64,000 bases of DNA from Evansella vedderi (GCF_030813435.1 NZ_JAUSUG010000003.1:186001-250000); one strand, 5' to 3'; numbered from the stretch's first letter, positions 9,469 through 18,635 are shown. A program made the numbers and translations. Notes: generated by a model not told the origin, from the letters alone.

Positions 9469-10751
9469 ATTCTCACATCCACCCCTCTGTAATTAACATG
9501 TCTTTCTCCATAAAGTGCAGGAGTTGAACTTGTGTTAGTTTCATTTCCTTTACTTTGGATCCATTTCACAGTGGAAAATTGATAGTTCAGATTTCTCATC
9601 TTTCCCCTCAAAATATCGTGCCATTGATTATTAATGGATACTGGTTTAGGATGTTCATTATAAATAGTTAAGGAGACTATACGATTTTGGATCTGAACAT
9701 CTACAATCGTCTCTAGTAAATGATCTAATTCCATGTAAAATAAAATCCGGCAGTGTTTTTCATCAATTTGACCATTTTTCAACGTTCTTCCTTCCCATTG
9801 TACTGTTACATCCCTGTAGTGTTTTGAGAATTTCACGGGAAATTGAACGACTACTTGCTGAACTGGCCCTTCATTTGGTGTGGATAATATTTGGGATGCT
9901 GTTATCCGATGTAATAAAAATTCCCTTAAATTAGTTATCGATTTTGGAAGATCCCATGGTTTCATTTCTAGAAGGAGGGATTTTAATGTTTCCATTTTCT
10001 TCATCTCATTGTTTGCCAGTGCATGGTTAAGTTGAGATTCATGGTTTAAGCCTAACATGAGGAAGAGGTCCTTAAGCAGCATGGAACCTCTCAGTCCACT
10101 GGAATTGACTGCGTCCCAATCACTTTTTTGAAGGAGGAGAGATATTATTTCAAATAACTGGGGATAACGATACTGCAATTCTCCCCTCAATGCCCTTTCT
10201 AATTTGGTTAGTGCACCCCCTATTGTTTCATTGGCTTGTAGGGATTGTAAACTGAGAATAGTGTCCTTTGTAATAGGAAAATTTCTCCTTAATAATTGCA
10301 CCACCGCCTCCTCCATAGTTTCCCTCTGTAAACTTATTCCTTGAAGAATATCCCCTCCTTGGCGCAGGTTTTCCCTAGTAAAAGGAATATTCTCTTTGAT
10401 GAGCTTATGTAACAATTGTTCATGATGGCTTCCTAAAGGGATTCCAAGTTGCTTTATTATTGCATTTTTTCCTTGTTTTGTTGGAAATACAGGTACTTCC
10501 TCAAGTACCCTTAATTTCGGTATACCATTATCCCCATCAAGTACCTGGAACCAATAGGATCTTCCCTTTTCTATTTTGGCCTCTAGCTTAGCAGTTAAAG
10601 TTAACCCTCCAAGCCTTAATTGAGCAAGGTCGTTCGGATAGATTTGTGTAATTCTCCCTTGAAATAACTGACCTGACCGTAACTGAATGGACTTTGTATG
10701 AATGGGGTCTATTCCATTAATAAGGTTCTGCAATGGTGCGGAATGAAACAT
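9465..10751 (-). CDS. ylqG: YlqG, possible FliK-like protein
   Basis: A 428-residue protein equivalent by position and neighbours to B. subtilis YlqG, whose function is not known. No signal peptide or membrane helix is visible. Residues 40-90 form a beta-rich segment. The C-terminal part (about 310-400) contains QVVVQFPVKFSKHYRDVTVQ followed by alternating beta strands. I read this as similar to the hook-length-control (FliK) C-terminal domain, with moderate confidence. Pairing with an FlhB-like gene fits, since FliK and FlhB interact in flagellar export. It starts 21 bp after rnhB and overlaps ylqH by 4 bp. Confidence 0.75.
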   Translation of the reverse strand: MFHSAPLQNLINGIDPIHTKSIQLRSGQLFQGRITQIYPNDLAQLRLGGLTLTAKLEAKIEKGRSYWFQVLDGDNGIPKLRVLEEVPVFPTKQGKNAIIKQLGIPLGSHHEQLLHKLIKENIPFTRENLRQGGDILQGISLQRETMEEAVVQLLRRNFPITKDTILSLQSLQANETIGGALTKLERALRGELQYRYPQLFEIISLLLQKSDWDAVNSSGLRGSMLLKDLFLMLGLNHESQLNHALANNEMKKMETLKSLLLEMKPWDLPKSITNLREFLLHRITASQILSTPNEGPVQQVVVQFPVKFSKHYRDVTVQWEGRTLKNGQIDEKHCRILFYMELDHLLETIVDVQIQNRIVSLTIYNEHPKPVSINNQWHDILRGKMRNLNYQFSTVKWIQSKGNETNTSSTPALYGERHVNYRGVDVRI

Positions 10752-10772
10752 AGATTAATCTCCTCCTTCCCC

Positions 10773-11549
10773 CTAAAAAAGTGACATTGCGTCCTGTACA
10801 GGCGAAAAGGATCGACGGTGTTCTTTTGTAATCCCATGTTGTTTTAATGCTTCAAGGTGTTCACCAGTTCCATAACCCATATGCCTTTCAAAACCATACT
10901 CCGGATAAACCTTGGCAAGGTCCTCCATATACCGATCCCTTGTTACCTTTGCAATGACGGAGCTCGCAGCAATACTTATACTTTTCGAGTCCCCTTTAAT
11001 TAAAGACGTTTGGGGAATATTTATTGTTAATTTCATTGCATCCAATAATAAAAAATCAGGAATTTGCTCCAGCTTTCGTATTGCTCGATTCATTGCCACT
11101 TTTGTTGCTTCATAAATATTTAATTGATCAATTTCCTCAGCCGTTGCCATTCCCACTCCAATGGCTTGTGCTTCTTCTTGAATTCTATGAAAATATTCCT
11201 CCCGTTTTTGCTTGGAGAGCTTCTTGGAATCCGTAAGCCCGGGCAAGAAAAATTCAGGTGACAAAATCACACAACAAGCAACCACTGGTCCAGCCAAAGG
11301 TCCTCGGCCAACCTCGTCTACTCCCCCAATCAATTGGAAGCCCTGTTCCCATAAATGCTCTTCATGTTTCCTCATTTTAAAAAATATTTCCTTTTCCTGT
11401 TCTGTTCTATTGTATTGTTTCTTCCAGGCTTCATATAATTTCTGAACACCTTTTCTAGAGTCTTCCTTTACTTCTTCTAGAAAAGGATCATCCGCCCTTT
11501 GAATACTAGCTAACTTCGATTTTATTTGTTGAATGGTGTTTTCAGCCAT
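10773..11549 (-). CDS. rnhB: Ribonuclease HII
   Basis: Removes RNA from RNA-DNA hybrids and starts ribonucleotide excision. From the ATG at 11549 (GGGGGA 6 nt upstream) it has 258 residues, near the B. subtilis length of 255. The first 70 residues form the N-terminal extension typical of the Bacillus enzyme. The active site starts with GGVDEVGRGPLAGPVVA (Asp78, Glu79), followed by TDSKKLSKQKRE and LLLDAMKL. The upstream in-frame ATG at 11579 has no ribosome binding site. It begins a new unit after the rbgA terminator and leads into ylqG. Confidence 0.95.
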   Translation of the reverse strand: MAENTIQQIKSKLASIQRADDPFLEEVKEDSRKGVQKLYEAWKKQYNRTEQEKEIFFKMRKHEEHLWEQGFQLIGGVDEVGRGPLAGPVVACCVILSPEFFLPGLTDSKKLSKQKREEYFHRIQEEAQAIGVGMATAEEIDQLNIYEATKVAMNRAIRKLEQIPDFLLLDAMKLTINIPQTSLIKGDSKSISIAASSVIAKVTRDRYMEDLAKVYPEYGFERHMGYGTGEHLEALKQHGITKEHRRSFSPVQDAMSLF

Positions 11550-11638
11550 ACTAATTCCCCCACTGTTAAAACTATTCATCTTTTATTTAATATCGGTATC
11601 AATTTACCAAGTTTCCATAGTGATTTATTATGTAATTG

Positions 11639-11683
11639 AAAAAGGGTGAGCCAAAGGGTTAAATACATACCTTTTGACTCACC
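11639..11683 (-). terminator. Rho-independent terminator of rbgA
   Basis: GGTGAG...CTCACC forms the base of an imperfect 13-bp stem, followed on the minus strand by CTTTTTCAATT. It lies 16 bp after the rbgA stop. Confidence 0.8.
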
Positions 11684-11698
11684 ACAATTAGATTATGC

Positions 11699-12544
11699 TT
11701 AATTCGGTGCTTCTAACGAAATCCTACCTAGCATTCCTGAACGGAACTCCCGGAATAAAATTTCAGCCACACGATCATAATCAATGAGACCGCCCCCCAT
11801 CAGGCAGCCCCTCTTCCTTCCAATTTGGTCATAAAGCTGGACCATTTCCTCAGGTATATCTTCAAGACCATATCTTTCCATCAATCGTTCAGGATAATTT
11901 TCTTTTAAGAATTTCAATAGAAAAACGGTCGTCTCTTGAAAGTCAAAGATTTCTTCTTTGATGGCACCTGTTAAAGCTAATCGAAACCCTACGGCTTCAT
12001 CATTAAACTTCGGCCATAGTATTCCAGGTGTATCGAGTAGTTCCATTTCCTGCCCAACCTTTATCCATTGTTGAGCCTTAGTCACACCAGGTTTATCACC
12101 GATTTTAGCTATTTTCTTCTTTGCTAATCGATTAATGATAGTGGACTTACCTACATTAGGTATGCCTAAAATAAGGGCTCGTACAGCACGTGGATTCATT
12201 CCTTTTCTTTTCATCTTTTCGATAAGGGGCTGCGCTAGATCAAGAACTACCTCTGGAACCTTTCTCACTCCTGTCCCCTTTTGTGCATTAATTTCTAATA
12301 CTGCAAACCCCTTCTCTTTAAAATAACTCATCCATTGTTCCGTTCGTTTTGGGTCCGCCAAATCCGCTTTATTCAAAAGCATAAGTCTAGGTTTATTTTT
12401 TGCTAGTTCATCAATAACTGGATTTCTTGATGATAGTGGAATTCTTGCATCCACTAATTCAATCACAACATCAATTATTTTAAGCTTTTCCTGAGCCTCT
12501 CGTTTGGCCTTTGCCATATGCCCAGGAAACCACTGTATGGACAT
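11699..12544 (-). CDS. rbgA: Ribosome biogenesis GTPase RbgA (YlqF)
   Basis: Essential late assembly factor for the 50S subunit. The 281-residue protein begins [16 protein letters not shown]. It has the circularly permuted G-domain order typical of the family: G4 LLNKADL near residue 57, then G1 GIPNVGKST near 128, then G3 DTPG near 173. The C-terminal RNA-binding helices follow. It starts 16 bp after lepB with a good ribosome binding site (AGGAGGG). lepB-rbgA-rnhB follows the B. subtilis order, except that a terminator separates rbgA from rnhB here. Confidence 0.96.
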   Translation of the reverse strand: MSIQWFPGHMAKAKREAQEKLKIIDVVIELVDARIPLSSRNPVIDELAKNKPRLMLLNKADLADPKRTEQWMSYFKEKGFAVLEINAQKGTGVRKVPEVVLDLAQPLIEKMKRKGMNPRAVRALILGIPNVGKSTIINRLAKKKIAKIGDKPGVTKAQQWIKVGQEMELLDTPGILWPKFNDEAVGFRLALTGAIKEEIFDFQETTVFLLKFLKENYPERLMERYGLEDIPEEMVQLYDQIGRKRGCLMGGGLIDYDRVAEILFREFRSGMLGRISLEAPN

Positions 12545-12560
12545 GTTTATATCCCTCCTG

Positions 12561-13106
12561 CTAGTCTACAATTCGCATTTCTGAGAAGGGCCAGAAAACA
12601 AGGTTAGCCTTACCTACTACCTCTTCATATGGTATAACACCTATATGTCTTGAGTCTTTACTATGTTGACGATTATCACCTAATACGAATACATGCCCCT
12701 CAGGTACGCGGTCGTAGCCTGTTTCCTCTTTTAAGGTAAAATCACCAGTATAAGGAAGCCTTGTTGCTGTAGCTTTAAATTCATCTAAATAAGGCTCTTC
12801 TACAGGCTCACCATTTATATATAATACATCATCTTTATAATATAATGTGTCACCAGGTAAGCCAATTACTCGCTTAATATAATCTTTATTTTGCGGTGCA
12901 TGAAAAACAATGATATCAAACCGTTCTGGCTCTCCTATTGTATAACCAATTTTATTTACAATCATACGGTCATTATGTTCAAGTGTTGGCATCATTGATT
13001 GCCCATCCACTACAATTGGAGCGAAAAAGAAGTATCGTATGACTATTGCTAATATAAGTGCAACAGCAACTGCCTTAATCCATTCCCACGATTCTGATTT
13101 AGCCAT
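12561..13106 (-). CDS. lepB: Type I signal peptidase
   Basis: Removes signal peptides from secreted preproteins at the outer face of the membrane. The 181-residue protein has one N-terminal membrane anchor (about residues 8-29). The catalytic Ser37 lies in [10 protein letters not shown] and the general base Lys78 in [12 protein letters not shown]. The C-terminal box [14 protein letters not shown] is intact. The length matches the Sip type of Bacillus rather than the larger enterobacterial LepB. It lies between rplS and rbgA, as in related genomes, and is separated from rplS by 300 bp with a stem-loop. It would process the secreted pectate lyase among others. Confidence 0.95.
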   Translation of the reverse strand: MAKSESWEWIKAVAVALILAIVIRYFFFAPIVVDGQSMMPTLEHNDRMIVNKIGYTIGEPERFDIIVFHAPQNKDYIKRVIGLPGDTLYYKDDVLYINGEPVEEPYLDEFKATATRLPYTGDFTLKEETGYDRVPEGHVFVLGDNRQHSKDSRHIGVIPYEEVVGKANLVFWPFSEMRIVD

Positions 13107-13182
13107 ATTATTTTTTCATCCTCCAAAATAATCTCTATAAAGTGCTAATTTCCTTATGTAATTCAATTCATCTTTTTCCATT

Positions 13183-13340
13183 TTAACACATTACAGCAGG
13201 GAATACTTCCATTTCTGTTTTTTTCAAAGTAAAAAAGACCCTTAAGTAGAGTGTCGTATTTACTTCGCTCGTCGTTCGACCGCTACGAGAAAACCACTCG
13301 TAGTGGGCTGTAAAAAGATTGCGACGGCTACGCAAATACT
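13183..13340. other. Intergenic region between rplS and lepB
   Basis: Spacer with an imperfect, moderately GC-rich repeat-like segment: AAGTAGAGTGTCGTATTTAC near 13233, and GACGGCTACGCAAATACTTA near 13323 as a rough inverted partner. A minus-strand frame runs through it but looks like read-through, not a gene. No clear promoter for lepB is seen. Confidence 0.35.
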
Positions 13341-13341
13341 T

Positions 13342-13386
13342 AGAGGGAGCCTCAAAGGTCAAAACCAAACCTTTAAGACTCCCTCT
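13342..13386 (-). terminator. Stem-loop after rplS
   Basis: AGAGGGAG and CTCCCTCT form the base of a long imperfect hairpin that also includes AAAGGT/ACCTTT. It begins 26 bp after the rplS stop. The minus-strand tail (AAGTATTTG) is only weakly U-rich. Confidence 0.65.
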
Positions 13387-13411
13387 ACATTTATACTTCT
13401 TTAATACGTCT

Positions 13412-13762
13412 TTATTTACGAGCTTTTTCTTTAATACGAGCTGCTTTACCACGAAGTTCACGTAGGTAATATAGCTTCGCACGACGTACTCTACCACGGC
13501 GAGTAACTTCGATCTTATCGATACGAGGTGAATGTACAGGGAATGTACGCTCCACACCTACACCGTAAGAAATCTTACGAACAGTGAATGTTTCACTGAT
13601 TCCAGATCCTTTTAGTTTAATTACAACACCTTCAAATACCTGAATACGCTCACGAGTACCCTCAACAACCTTAACGTGTACACGGAGAGTATCCCCAGGA
13701 CGGAATTCTGGTAGATCAGTTTTCAATTGATCTTTCGTAATGTCACGAATAATTTGTTCCAT
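13412..13762 (-). CDS. rplS: 50S ribosomal protein L19
   Basis: Ribosomal protein at the 30S-50S interface. From the ATG at 13762 (AAAGGAGG, 7 nt) it has 116 residues, starting [18 protein letters not shown]. Signatures are [22 protein letters not shown] and the C-terminal [24 protein letters not shown] longer frame from 13843 is rejected because it covers the structured leader. It lies downstream of trmD, as in nearly all bacteria, with a 109-bp leader between them. Confidence 0.97.
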   Translation of the reverse strand: MEQIIRDITKDQLKTDLPEFRPGDTLRVHVKVVEGTRERIQVFEGVVIKLKGSGISETFTVRKISYGVGVERTFPVHSPRIDKIEVTRRGRVRRAKLYYLRELRGKAARIKEKARK

Positions 13763-13871
13763 TCTGTTCGCCTCCTTTCCCTCCAGACATTCATGTCCAA
13801 AAAATGACAGCGGAACATCTTGATGAATGGCTGAAAGCCACAAAAACTATAATACCACAGCTCAATCCTGA
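13763..13871 (-). ncRNA. Candidate L19 leader RNA upstream of rplS
   Basis: The 109-nt trmD-rplS gap on the minus strand contains CATTCATCAAGATG and the small hairpin GACATGAATGTC just before the ribosome binding site. Firmicutes carry a known autoregulatory L19 leader at exactly this place. I assign it by position and these motifs; a covariance-model check would be decisive. Confidence 0.5.
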
Positions 13872-14621
13872 TCACAACTCTTTATCATGTGATTCCTTTA
13901 ATTTCTGTAAAAATTGTCTATCTTCCTTTGAAAGTTCAATCTCCTCTAACAACTCAGGTCTTCTTTCATATGTTCTCTTTAATGATTGCTCTCTGCGCCA
14001 CCTAGCGATTTTTTCATGATGCCCAGATAAAAGTACTTCCGGTACATCATGCCCCAAATAAGAGGCAGGACGAGTATAGTGAGGGTATTCAAGGAGACCC
14101 GTGCTATGTGAATCGGTTATAGCAGAGGTTTCATTTCCTAACACACCCGGTAACAGTCTTGTGACACTATCCGCAATGACCATCGCCCCGATTTCCCCCC
14201 CTGTTAAAACGTAATCACCAATAGAAATCTCGTCCGTAACAAGGTGCTCCCGTATCCTTTCATCATAGCCCTCATAATGACCACATAAGAGGACGATATG
14301 TTCTTCTTTGGATAGCTCTTCTGCTTTTCTTTGACTGTAACGCTCTCCTTGAGGACATAGAAGAATTACTCTGGGAGTAGAGCCTTCTTCCCCTCTCTTA
14401 GCTGATTCAACAGCATCAAAAAGGGGCTGTGGGGTTAAAACCATTCCCCCTCCCCCTCCATATGGGTAATCATCTACACGATTGTGTTTATCCTTTGTAT
14501 AGTCACGAAAGTTAATTACATTGTACTCCACAATCCCTTTTTCTTGAGCCTGCTTTAGAATAGATTGTTGAAAAACTCCGGTGAACATATCAGGAAATAA
14601 GGTTAAAATGGAAAATTTCAT
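13872..14621 (-). CDS. trmD: tRNA (guanine-37-N1)-methyltransferase TrmD
   Basis: Adds the m1G37 methyl group that prevents +1 frameshifting. The 249-residue SPOUT enzyme begins [15 protein letters not shown]. It contains [18 protein letters not shown] and the knot sequences [13 protein letters not shown] and [15 protein letters not shown], which bind AdoMet. The catalytic Asp lies in the [16 protein letters not shown] region. It overlaps rimM by 4 bp (ATGA), so the two are coupled. It belongs to the rpsP-khpA-ylqD-rimM-trmD-rplS ribosomal operon. Confidence 0.97.
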   Translation of the reverse strand: MKFSILTLFPDMFTGVFQQSILKQAQEKGIVEYNVINFRDYTKDKHNRVDDYPYGGGGGMVLTPQPLFDAVESAKRGEEGSTPRVILLCPQGERYSQRKAEELSKEEHIVLLCGHYEGYDERIREHLVTDEISIGDYVLTGGEIGAMVIADSVTRLLPGVLGNETSAITDSHSTGLLEYPHYTRPASYLGHDVPEVLLSGHHEKIARWRREQSLKRTYERRPELLEEIELSKEDRQFLQKLKESHDKEL

Positions 14622-15142
14622 TCGTCTAGCAATCCTTCCATCGGATGAATTATCACTTTATTTTCAGAGATATTAACTTGTTTAACAACTTCATCAATAT
14701 AAGGAATTAAAATATCCTTACCAGGGCCTTTCCTTTGGACTACCCAAACATCGTTTGCACCAGGAGATAATATTTCTTTAATTTTACCCAACTCTTCCCC
14801 TGACTCGGTATAAACCTGTGCCCCAATGATTTCATGATAATAGAATTCTCCCTCTTGTAATTCATCGTCTAAGGCATCTTGATGTATTTGTAGTAAGGAG
14901 CCTTTAAATTTCTCCACATCATTAACATTTTCAAAGCCTTCGAAGGTTAATAAATCAAACTGCTTATGCCTTCGCCACGATGTTACAGTAACAGTAGTCC
15001 TCTCACCACGTTCATTTTGGATAGATAATCTATTACCTGTGGCATACCTTTTTTCCGGAAAATCGGTCCGGGAGATAACCCTGACTTCTCCCCTAATCCC
15101 GTGGGTATTTACAATTTTCCCGACGTTAAGCCAATCAGTCAT
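14618..15142 (-). CDS. rimM: 16S rRNA processing protein RimM
   Basis: Assembly factor for the 30S head domain that binds S19. The 174-residue protein starts [22 protein letters not shown], the family N-terminal barrel signature. A C-terminal PRC-barrel with [20 protein letters not shown] and [11 protein letters not shown] follows. The ribosome binding site AAGGAGGA precedes the ATG by 7 nt. It overlaps ylqD upstream by 8 bp and trmD downstream by 4 bp. Confidence 0.96.
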   Translation of the reverse strand: MTDWLNVGKIVNTHGIRGEVRVISRTDFPEKRYATGNRLSIQNERGERTTVTVTSWRRHKQFDLLTFEGFENVNDVEKFKGSLLQIHQDALDDELQEGEFYYHEIIGAQVYTESGEELGKIKEILSPGANDVWVVQRKGPGKDILIPYIDEVVKQVNISENKVIIHPMEGLLDE

Positions 15143-15551
15143 CGGCTAATCCTCCTTGACGAATTTCATGGACGATACCGTCTTTAATGACAATTTCTGT
15201 TCCCTTCATTATTTCTTCCCAATTATCCCCTTCGGCAATCCTTTCAATCATTTGAATTGTTCCTTCACGAAGCTCCGAACCCAGTTCTAATTCATCAAGT
15301 TGACCAAGTTTAAATTCCGTTTGCCGAATACGGTCCTTTCTTTTTTGAACCTCCCGGCTAAAGCTTTCCTTCAGGGATGTTTGATATTTTAAGTTATTTT
15401 TATTTTCTTTCAGCTTTTTATGTAAAACAAATTCTAGTTGTTGGATTTCCTTATTCAATTGGTACTGCCTACTCAAGAACTGTTCCTTTAATCTTGTCTT
15501 ACTCTTCTCTGTAAGGATCTGTTTAACCGTTACCTTCTTAATAATTTCCAC
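15135..15551 (-). CDS. ylqD: YlqD family protein
   Basis: Conserved Bacillus protein of unknown function, rich in charged residues. It has a predicted coiled coil over about residues 15-90 and a C-terminal beta segment ending [10 protein letters not shown]. No membrane segment. I place the start at GTG 15551 ([13 protein letters not shown], 138 aa). An upstream in-frame GTG at 15560 lies within the ribosome binding site GGAGGTGA itself, which is correctly spaced (5 nt) only for the second GTG. It sits between khpA and rimM as in B. subtilis, but here a 670-bp repeat-bearing gap separates it from khpA. Confidence 0.88.
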   Translation of the reverse strand: MEIIKKVTVKQILTEKSKTRLKEQFLSRQYQLNKEIQQLEFVLHKKLKENKNNLKYQTSLKESFSREVQKRKDRIRQTEFKLGQLDELELGSELREGTIQMIERIAEGDNWEEIMKGTEIVIKDGIVHEIRQGGLADD

Positions 15552-15607
15552 TACACTCACCTCCGCATAAAATAAAACAGTTAGTTTATAAAAAAGATTT
15601 TATTTAA

Positions 15608-15850
15608 AGCTCTTTTCGTATAGAGGGTTGTTTTTAAGCATATATTTTTGCTTGGATACCCTACAGGCGGATCAATTACGCCTAAAAGGCAGCCCACGTC
15701 CTGCGTCTGCGATTACTCGACGCAAACTACTCGAGGAAGCGTCTCAGGTCCCGCTTGTGCACAACGGCGTAATGTCACCGTCCTGGTTCCACGGGCAACG
15801 CTTCAGCCCCCTCGGGAAAACCACCCTTAGTTTGCAAAAACAGACTATTT
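15608..15850. repeat. Dispersed repeat, family A, long copy
   Basis: Part of the 670-bp ylqD-khpA gap. It contains CAGGCGGATCAATTACGCCT, GCGATTACTCGACGC, CACGTCCTG and GGGCAACGCTTCAGC, all shared with the copy at 47695-47955. The frames across it are not gene-like. The copy interrupts what is one continuous ribosomal operon in B. subtilis. Confidence 0.7.
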
Positions 15851-15954
15851 TTAAAAGTCCCTCTGTTTCACTCCTTTGAGAGTGACAAACGACAACACAG
15901 AACTCGTTTTTTAGAGTAGACCTCCATGGAAGTGAAATTTTGCACCATGGAGTA

Positions 15955-16125
15955 TGAATATTTTAGTCAGCATTGGAATGAGCGAAGGTCCGTGAGACTC
16001 CTGTGGGAAAATGGCCTAGCCGAGACCCCACAGCGACGTAGTCGCGAGGAGGATTGGCAGGTCACCCACGGAAAGCGAGCGGACCGTAGCGAATGACAAC
16101 CTGATTTGTATTTTCAGGCTAGCTT
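15955..16125. repeat. Dispersed repeat, family B
   Basis: Contains GCATTGGAATGAGCGAAGG, GAGACTCCTGTGGGA and GGACCGTAGCGAATGACAAC. The two ends also occur, inverted and diverged in the middle, at 61710-61860. The central words resemble the GAGACTCCTGCGGGA intergenic repeats found in many Bacillaceae. Confidence 0.7.
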
Positions 16126-16193
16126 AAAGTTTAAAATTCTTCGAACGTTAAAGTGGTTTACCTTAATTTCCTTCTTCCACTTTTCTTCATACG

Positions 16194-16223
16194 GAAAAAG
16201 GGAGAGGACACACCTCACCCTTT
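16194..16223 (-). terminator. Terminator overlapping the khpA stop
   Basis: AAAGGG/CCCTTT and GAGG/CCTC form a stem with one mismatch and a 5-nt loop, followed on the minus strand by CCCTTTTTCC. It would separate rpsP-khpA from the ylqD-rimM-trmD-rplS unit, which then needs its own promoter. Confidence 0.75.
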
Positions 16224-16449
16224 ACCCGATTTCTAAATTGATACGTTTGTTTTGATTCGTCCCTGCCGCATTCACTACAGATCGAATCGCTTTTGCTATT
16301 CGGCCTTGTTTTCCAATTACCTTACCCATGTCGTCCGCATGAACTTCTAACTTCAGTGTGAGTGATCGACCGTTTTCAACTTCAGTAACACGGACATCAT
16401 CTGGATGATCTACAAGGGCCTTTGCAATTGATTCCACTAGTTCTTTCAT
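16222..16449 (-). CDS. khpA: KH-domain RNA-binding protein KhpA (YlqC)
   Basis: Small RNA chaperone that works with KhpB in cell elongation and division in Gram-positive bacteria. The 75-residue protein is a single KH domain with the GxxG loop in GKVIGKQGRIAKAIRSVV. The start is placed at ATG 16449. An in-frame GTG at 16458 overlaps the ribosome binding site AAAGGTGA, which is spaced correctly for the ATG. It lies 38 bp after rpsP. The coding end overlaps a terminator stem. Confidence 0.94.
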   Translation of the reverse strand: MKELVESIAKALVDHPDDVRVTEVENGRSLTLKLEVHADDMGKVIGKQGRIAKAIRSVVNAAGTNQNKRINLEIG

Positions 16450-16487
16450 GTCACTCACCTTTAAGGATTATTTCCACACGAAGGACA

Positions 16488-16760
16488 TTACTTTGTGTTC
16501 TTCGCATTGTGAAGTTTTTCCATTAAACCTGCGCCAGAGAACAAGTTGCGAACAGTGTCAGATGGTTTTGCTCCGTCTAACATCCATTTTAACGCTTTAT
16601 CTTCATCTACGTTAAACTCCACTGGGTTTTTCAAAGGATTGTATGTTCCAATCTCTTCGATAAAACGACCATCACGTGGAGAACGAGAGTTAGCTACTAC
16701 TACGCGATAGAAAGGTGCTTTTTTAGCTCCCATTCTTTTTAAACGAATTTTAACTGCCAT
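16488..16760 (-). CDS. rpsP: 30S ribosomal protein S16
   Basis: Small-subunit ribosomal protein. From the ATG at 16760 (GGAGGTG, 6 nt) it has 90 residues, starting [20 protein letters not shown]. It contains [20 protein letters not shown] and the C-terminal [19 protein letters not shown], all canonical. The in-frame ATG five codons upstream lies in the ribosome binding site. It follows ffh by 100 bp. Confidence 0.98.
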   Translation of the reverse strand: MAVKIRLKRMGAKKAPFYRVVVANSRSPRDGRFIEEIGTYNPLKNPVEFNVDEDKALKWMLDGAKPSDTVRNLFSGAGLMEKLHNAKNTK

Positions 16761-16860
16761 GTGTTTCACCTCCAAATATCATTCACACAATTAAGTATAT
16801 TACCATAAAGTTATCCCTAGGGCAACCCTTAGTAAAGTAAAAAAACTTTACACCCTATTT

Positions 16861-18210
16861 TTACATAAATGGGAACTTAAATCCACCTTTTTTCTTCCCT
16901 TTTCCCTTTTGCATACCAGCCATTTGCTTCATCATTTTCTTCATTTCACCGAACTGCTTAATGAGACGATTCACCTCTTGAATAGAAGTTCCGCTTCCTT
17001 TTGCAATACGGCGACGGCGACTGGCATTCAACAAGGATGGATCTTGCTTCTCTGCTTTTGTCATGGATTGAACGATCGCTTCAATATGCCCAAGTTGTTT
17101 ATCATCCACTTGAACATTTTTAAGACCTTTCATTTTCCCAGCACCAGGCATCATACTTAAAAGCTCATCTAATGGGCCCATACTTTTCACTTGGTTTAGT
17201 TGCTCAAGAAAGTCATCAAAGGTGATATCCGCTGTACGCATCTTTCGTTCAAGCTCTTTTGCCTTTTGCTCATCCACATTGGCTTGTGCCTTTTCAATAA
17301 GCGTAAGGACATCTCCCATACCAAGAATACGGGAAGCCATACGTTCAGGGTGGAACGGTTCCAAGGCATCTACCTTTTCCCCCATACCTGCAAACTTAAT
17401 CGGCGTGTCCGTTACAGCCTTTACAGAAAGGGCCGCACCACCACGTGTATCCCCATCTAATTTTGTAAGGACAACCCCCGTAATACCGAGACGATCGTTA
17501 AAACTCTCCGCAACATTCACTGCATCCTGCCCTGTCATGGCATCTACCACAAGGAGAATTTCATCAGGTGAAGTCAACTCTTTTATTTGATCCAATTCAC
17601 CCATTAATTCTTCATCCACATGTAAACGCCCAGCTGTATCGATAAGAACGTAATCATGATGATCTTCCTTTGCCTTTTCCAAAGCATTCTTTGCAATTTC
17701 CACAGGGCTCACCTTATCCCCCATGGAAAATACAGGCATATCCAGTTGTTTCCCTAATGTCTCTAGCTGCTTTATAGCAGCGGGACGATATATATCTGCT
17801 GCAACCATTAACGGTTTACGGTTATGTTTTTTCCTTAAATGATTTGCAAGTTTACCAGTGGTGGTCGTTTTCCCTGCCCCTTGTAAACCAACCATCATTA
17901 CAACTGTCGGAGGCTTTGATGCTACAGCAATTTTGCTTTGTTCTCCACCCATTAGTGCAGTTAACTCTTCATTTACAACCTTAATAATCTGTTGTCCTGG
18001 AGTTAGACTTTGCAGTACTTCCTGACCAACAGCCCGTTCCTTTACTTTAGAGATAAACTCTTTTACAACCTTGAAGTTTACGTCTGCTTCCAGTAATGCC
18101 AGACGAACTTCACGCATCATTTCCTTTACATCTACTTCCGAGACTTTACCTTTACCTCGGATCCTGTTTAAGGTTCCTTGCAGGCGCTCTGCTAAACCTT
18201 CAAATGCCAT
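16861..18210 (-). CDS. ffh: Signal recognition particle protein Ffh
   Basis: GTPase that binds signal peptides of nascent chains and 4.5S/scRNA. The 449-residue protein has the N domain, then the G domain with GLQGAGKTTTTGKLA near residue 108, DTAGRLHVDEEL near 191 and TKLDGD near 248. The methionine-rich M domain lies at the C-terminus and includes SRRRRIAKGSG and the final MKKMMKQMAGMQ. The ribosome binding site is AGGGGG. It is preceded 12 bp upstream by ylxM and forms a targeting cluster with ftsY. Confidence 0.98.
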   Translation of the reverse strand: MAFEGLAERLQGTLNRIRGKGKVSEVDVKEMMREVRLALLEADVNFKVVKEFISKVKERAVGQEVLQSLTPGQQIIKVVNEELTALMGGEQSKIAVASKPPTVVMMVGLQGAGKTTTTGKLANHLRKKHNRKPLMVAADIYRPAAIKQLETLGKQLDMPVFSMGDKVSPVEIAKNALEKAKEDHHDYVLIDTAGRLHVDEELMGELDQIKELTSPDEILLVVDAMTGQDAVNVAESFNDRLGITGVVLTKLDGDTRGGAALSVKAVTDTPIKFAGMGEKVDALEPFHPERMASRILGMGDVLTLIEKAQANVDEQKAKELERKMRTADITFDDFLEQLNQVKSMGPLDELLSMMPGAGKMKGLKNVQVDDKQLGHIEAIVQSMTKAEKQDPSLLNASRRRRIAKGSGTSIQEVNRLIKQFGEMKKMMKQMAGMQKGKGKKKGGFKFPFM

Positions 18211-18221
18211 TATTTTGCCCC

Positions 18222-18551
18222 CTATTCCAGATTCTCGAGAGATTCAATGATCTCGATCATTGTATCGGGACTCCCCTTTTTTTGTACTACTGATTTTAAC
18301 TTATTTATCAACTGCTGCCGCTCCTCATACCTTTGCAGCAACATCAGCTTATCTTCATACTCCTCTAACAAAGCCTCTGTACGTTTAATATTATCATAGA
18401 CTGCTTGCCGACTTACTTCAAAGTGGTCAGCAATTTCCCCTAGGGACCAATCATCTAAATAATACATTGTCATGTACTGGTTTTGCTTTTCTGTTAAAAG
18501 GGCTTGATAAAAATCGTACAAGTAATTCATGCGGATAGTCTTTTCGATCAA
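18222..18551 (-). CDS. ylxM: SRP-associated helix-turn-helix protein YlxM
   Basis: UPF0122 family protein, always next to ffh, reported in streptococci to modulate SRP activity. The protein is nearly identical in pattern to B. subtilis Ylx[41 protein letters not shown] and [20 protein letters not shown]. The helix-turn-helix lies at about residues 30-65. The start is probably TTG at 18551 (109 aa); a GTG at 18560 is also in frame but lies inside the GGGCGGTGG binding site. It ends 12 bp before ffh. Confidence 0.92.
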   Translation of the reverse strand: MIEKTIRMNYLYDFYQALLTEKQNQYMTMYYLDDWSLGEIADHFEVSRQAVYDNIKRTEALLEEYEDKLMLLQRYEERQQLINKLKSVVQKKGSPDTMIEIIESLENLE

Positions 18552-18635
18552 GAATCCCACCGCCCTTGTTAAGGAATTTTACTTTACAAACAATATTACA
18601 AGAGATATAGGTGTACTGTCAAATAATAAAGTGAT

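Noticed and set aside
13183-13557. 124-aa minus-strand frame overlapping rplS
   Set aside because: It runs in another frame through rplS, its stem-loop and a repeat-like spacer, with no ribosome binding site or family resemblance.
15628-15879. Two plus-strand frames within the ylqD-khpA gap
   Set aside because: They lie entirely in the family A repeat and have no start signals.
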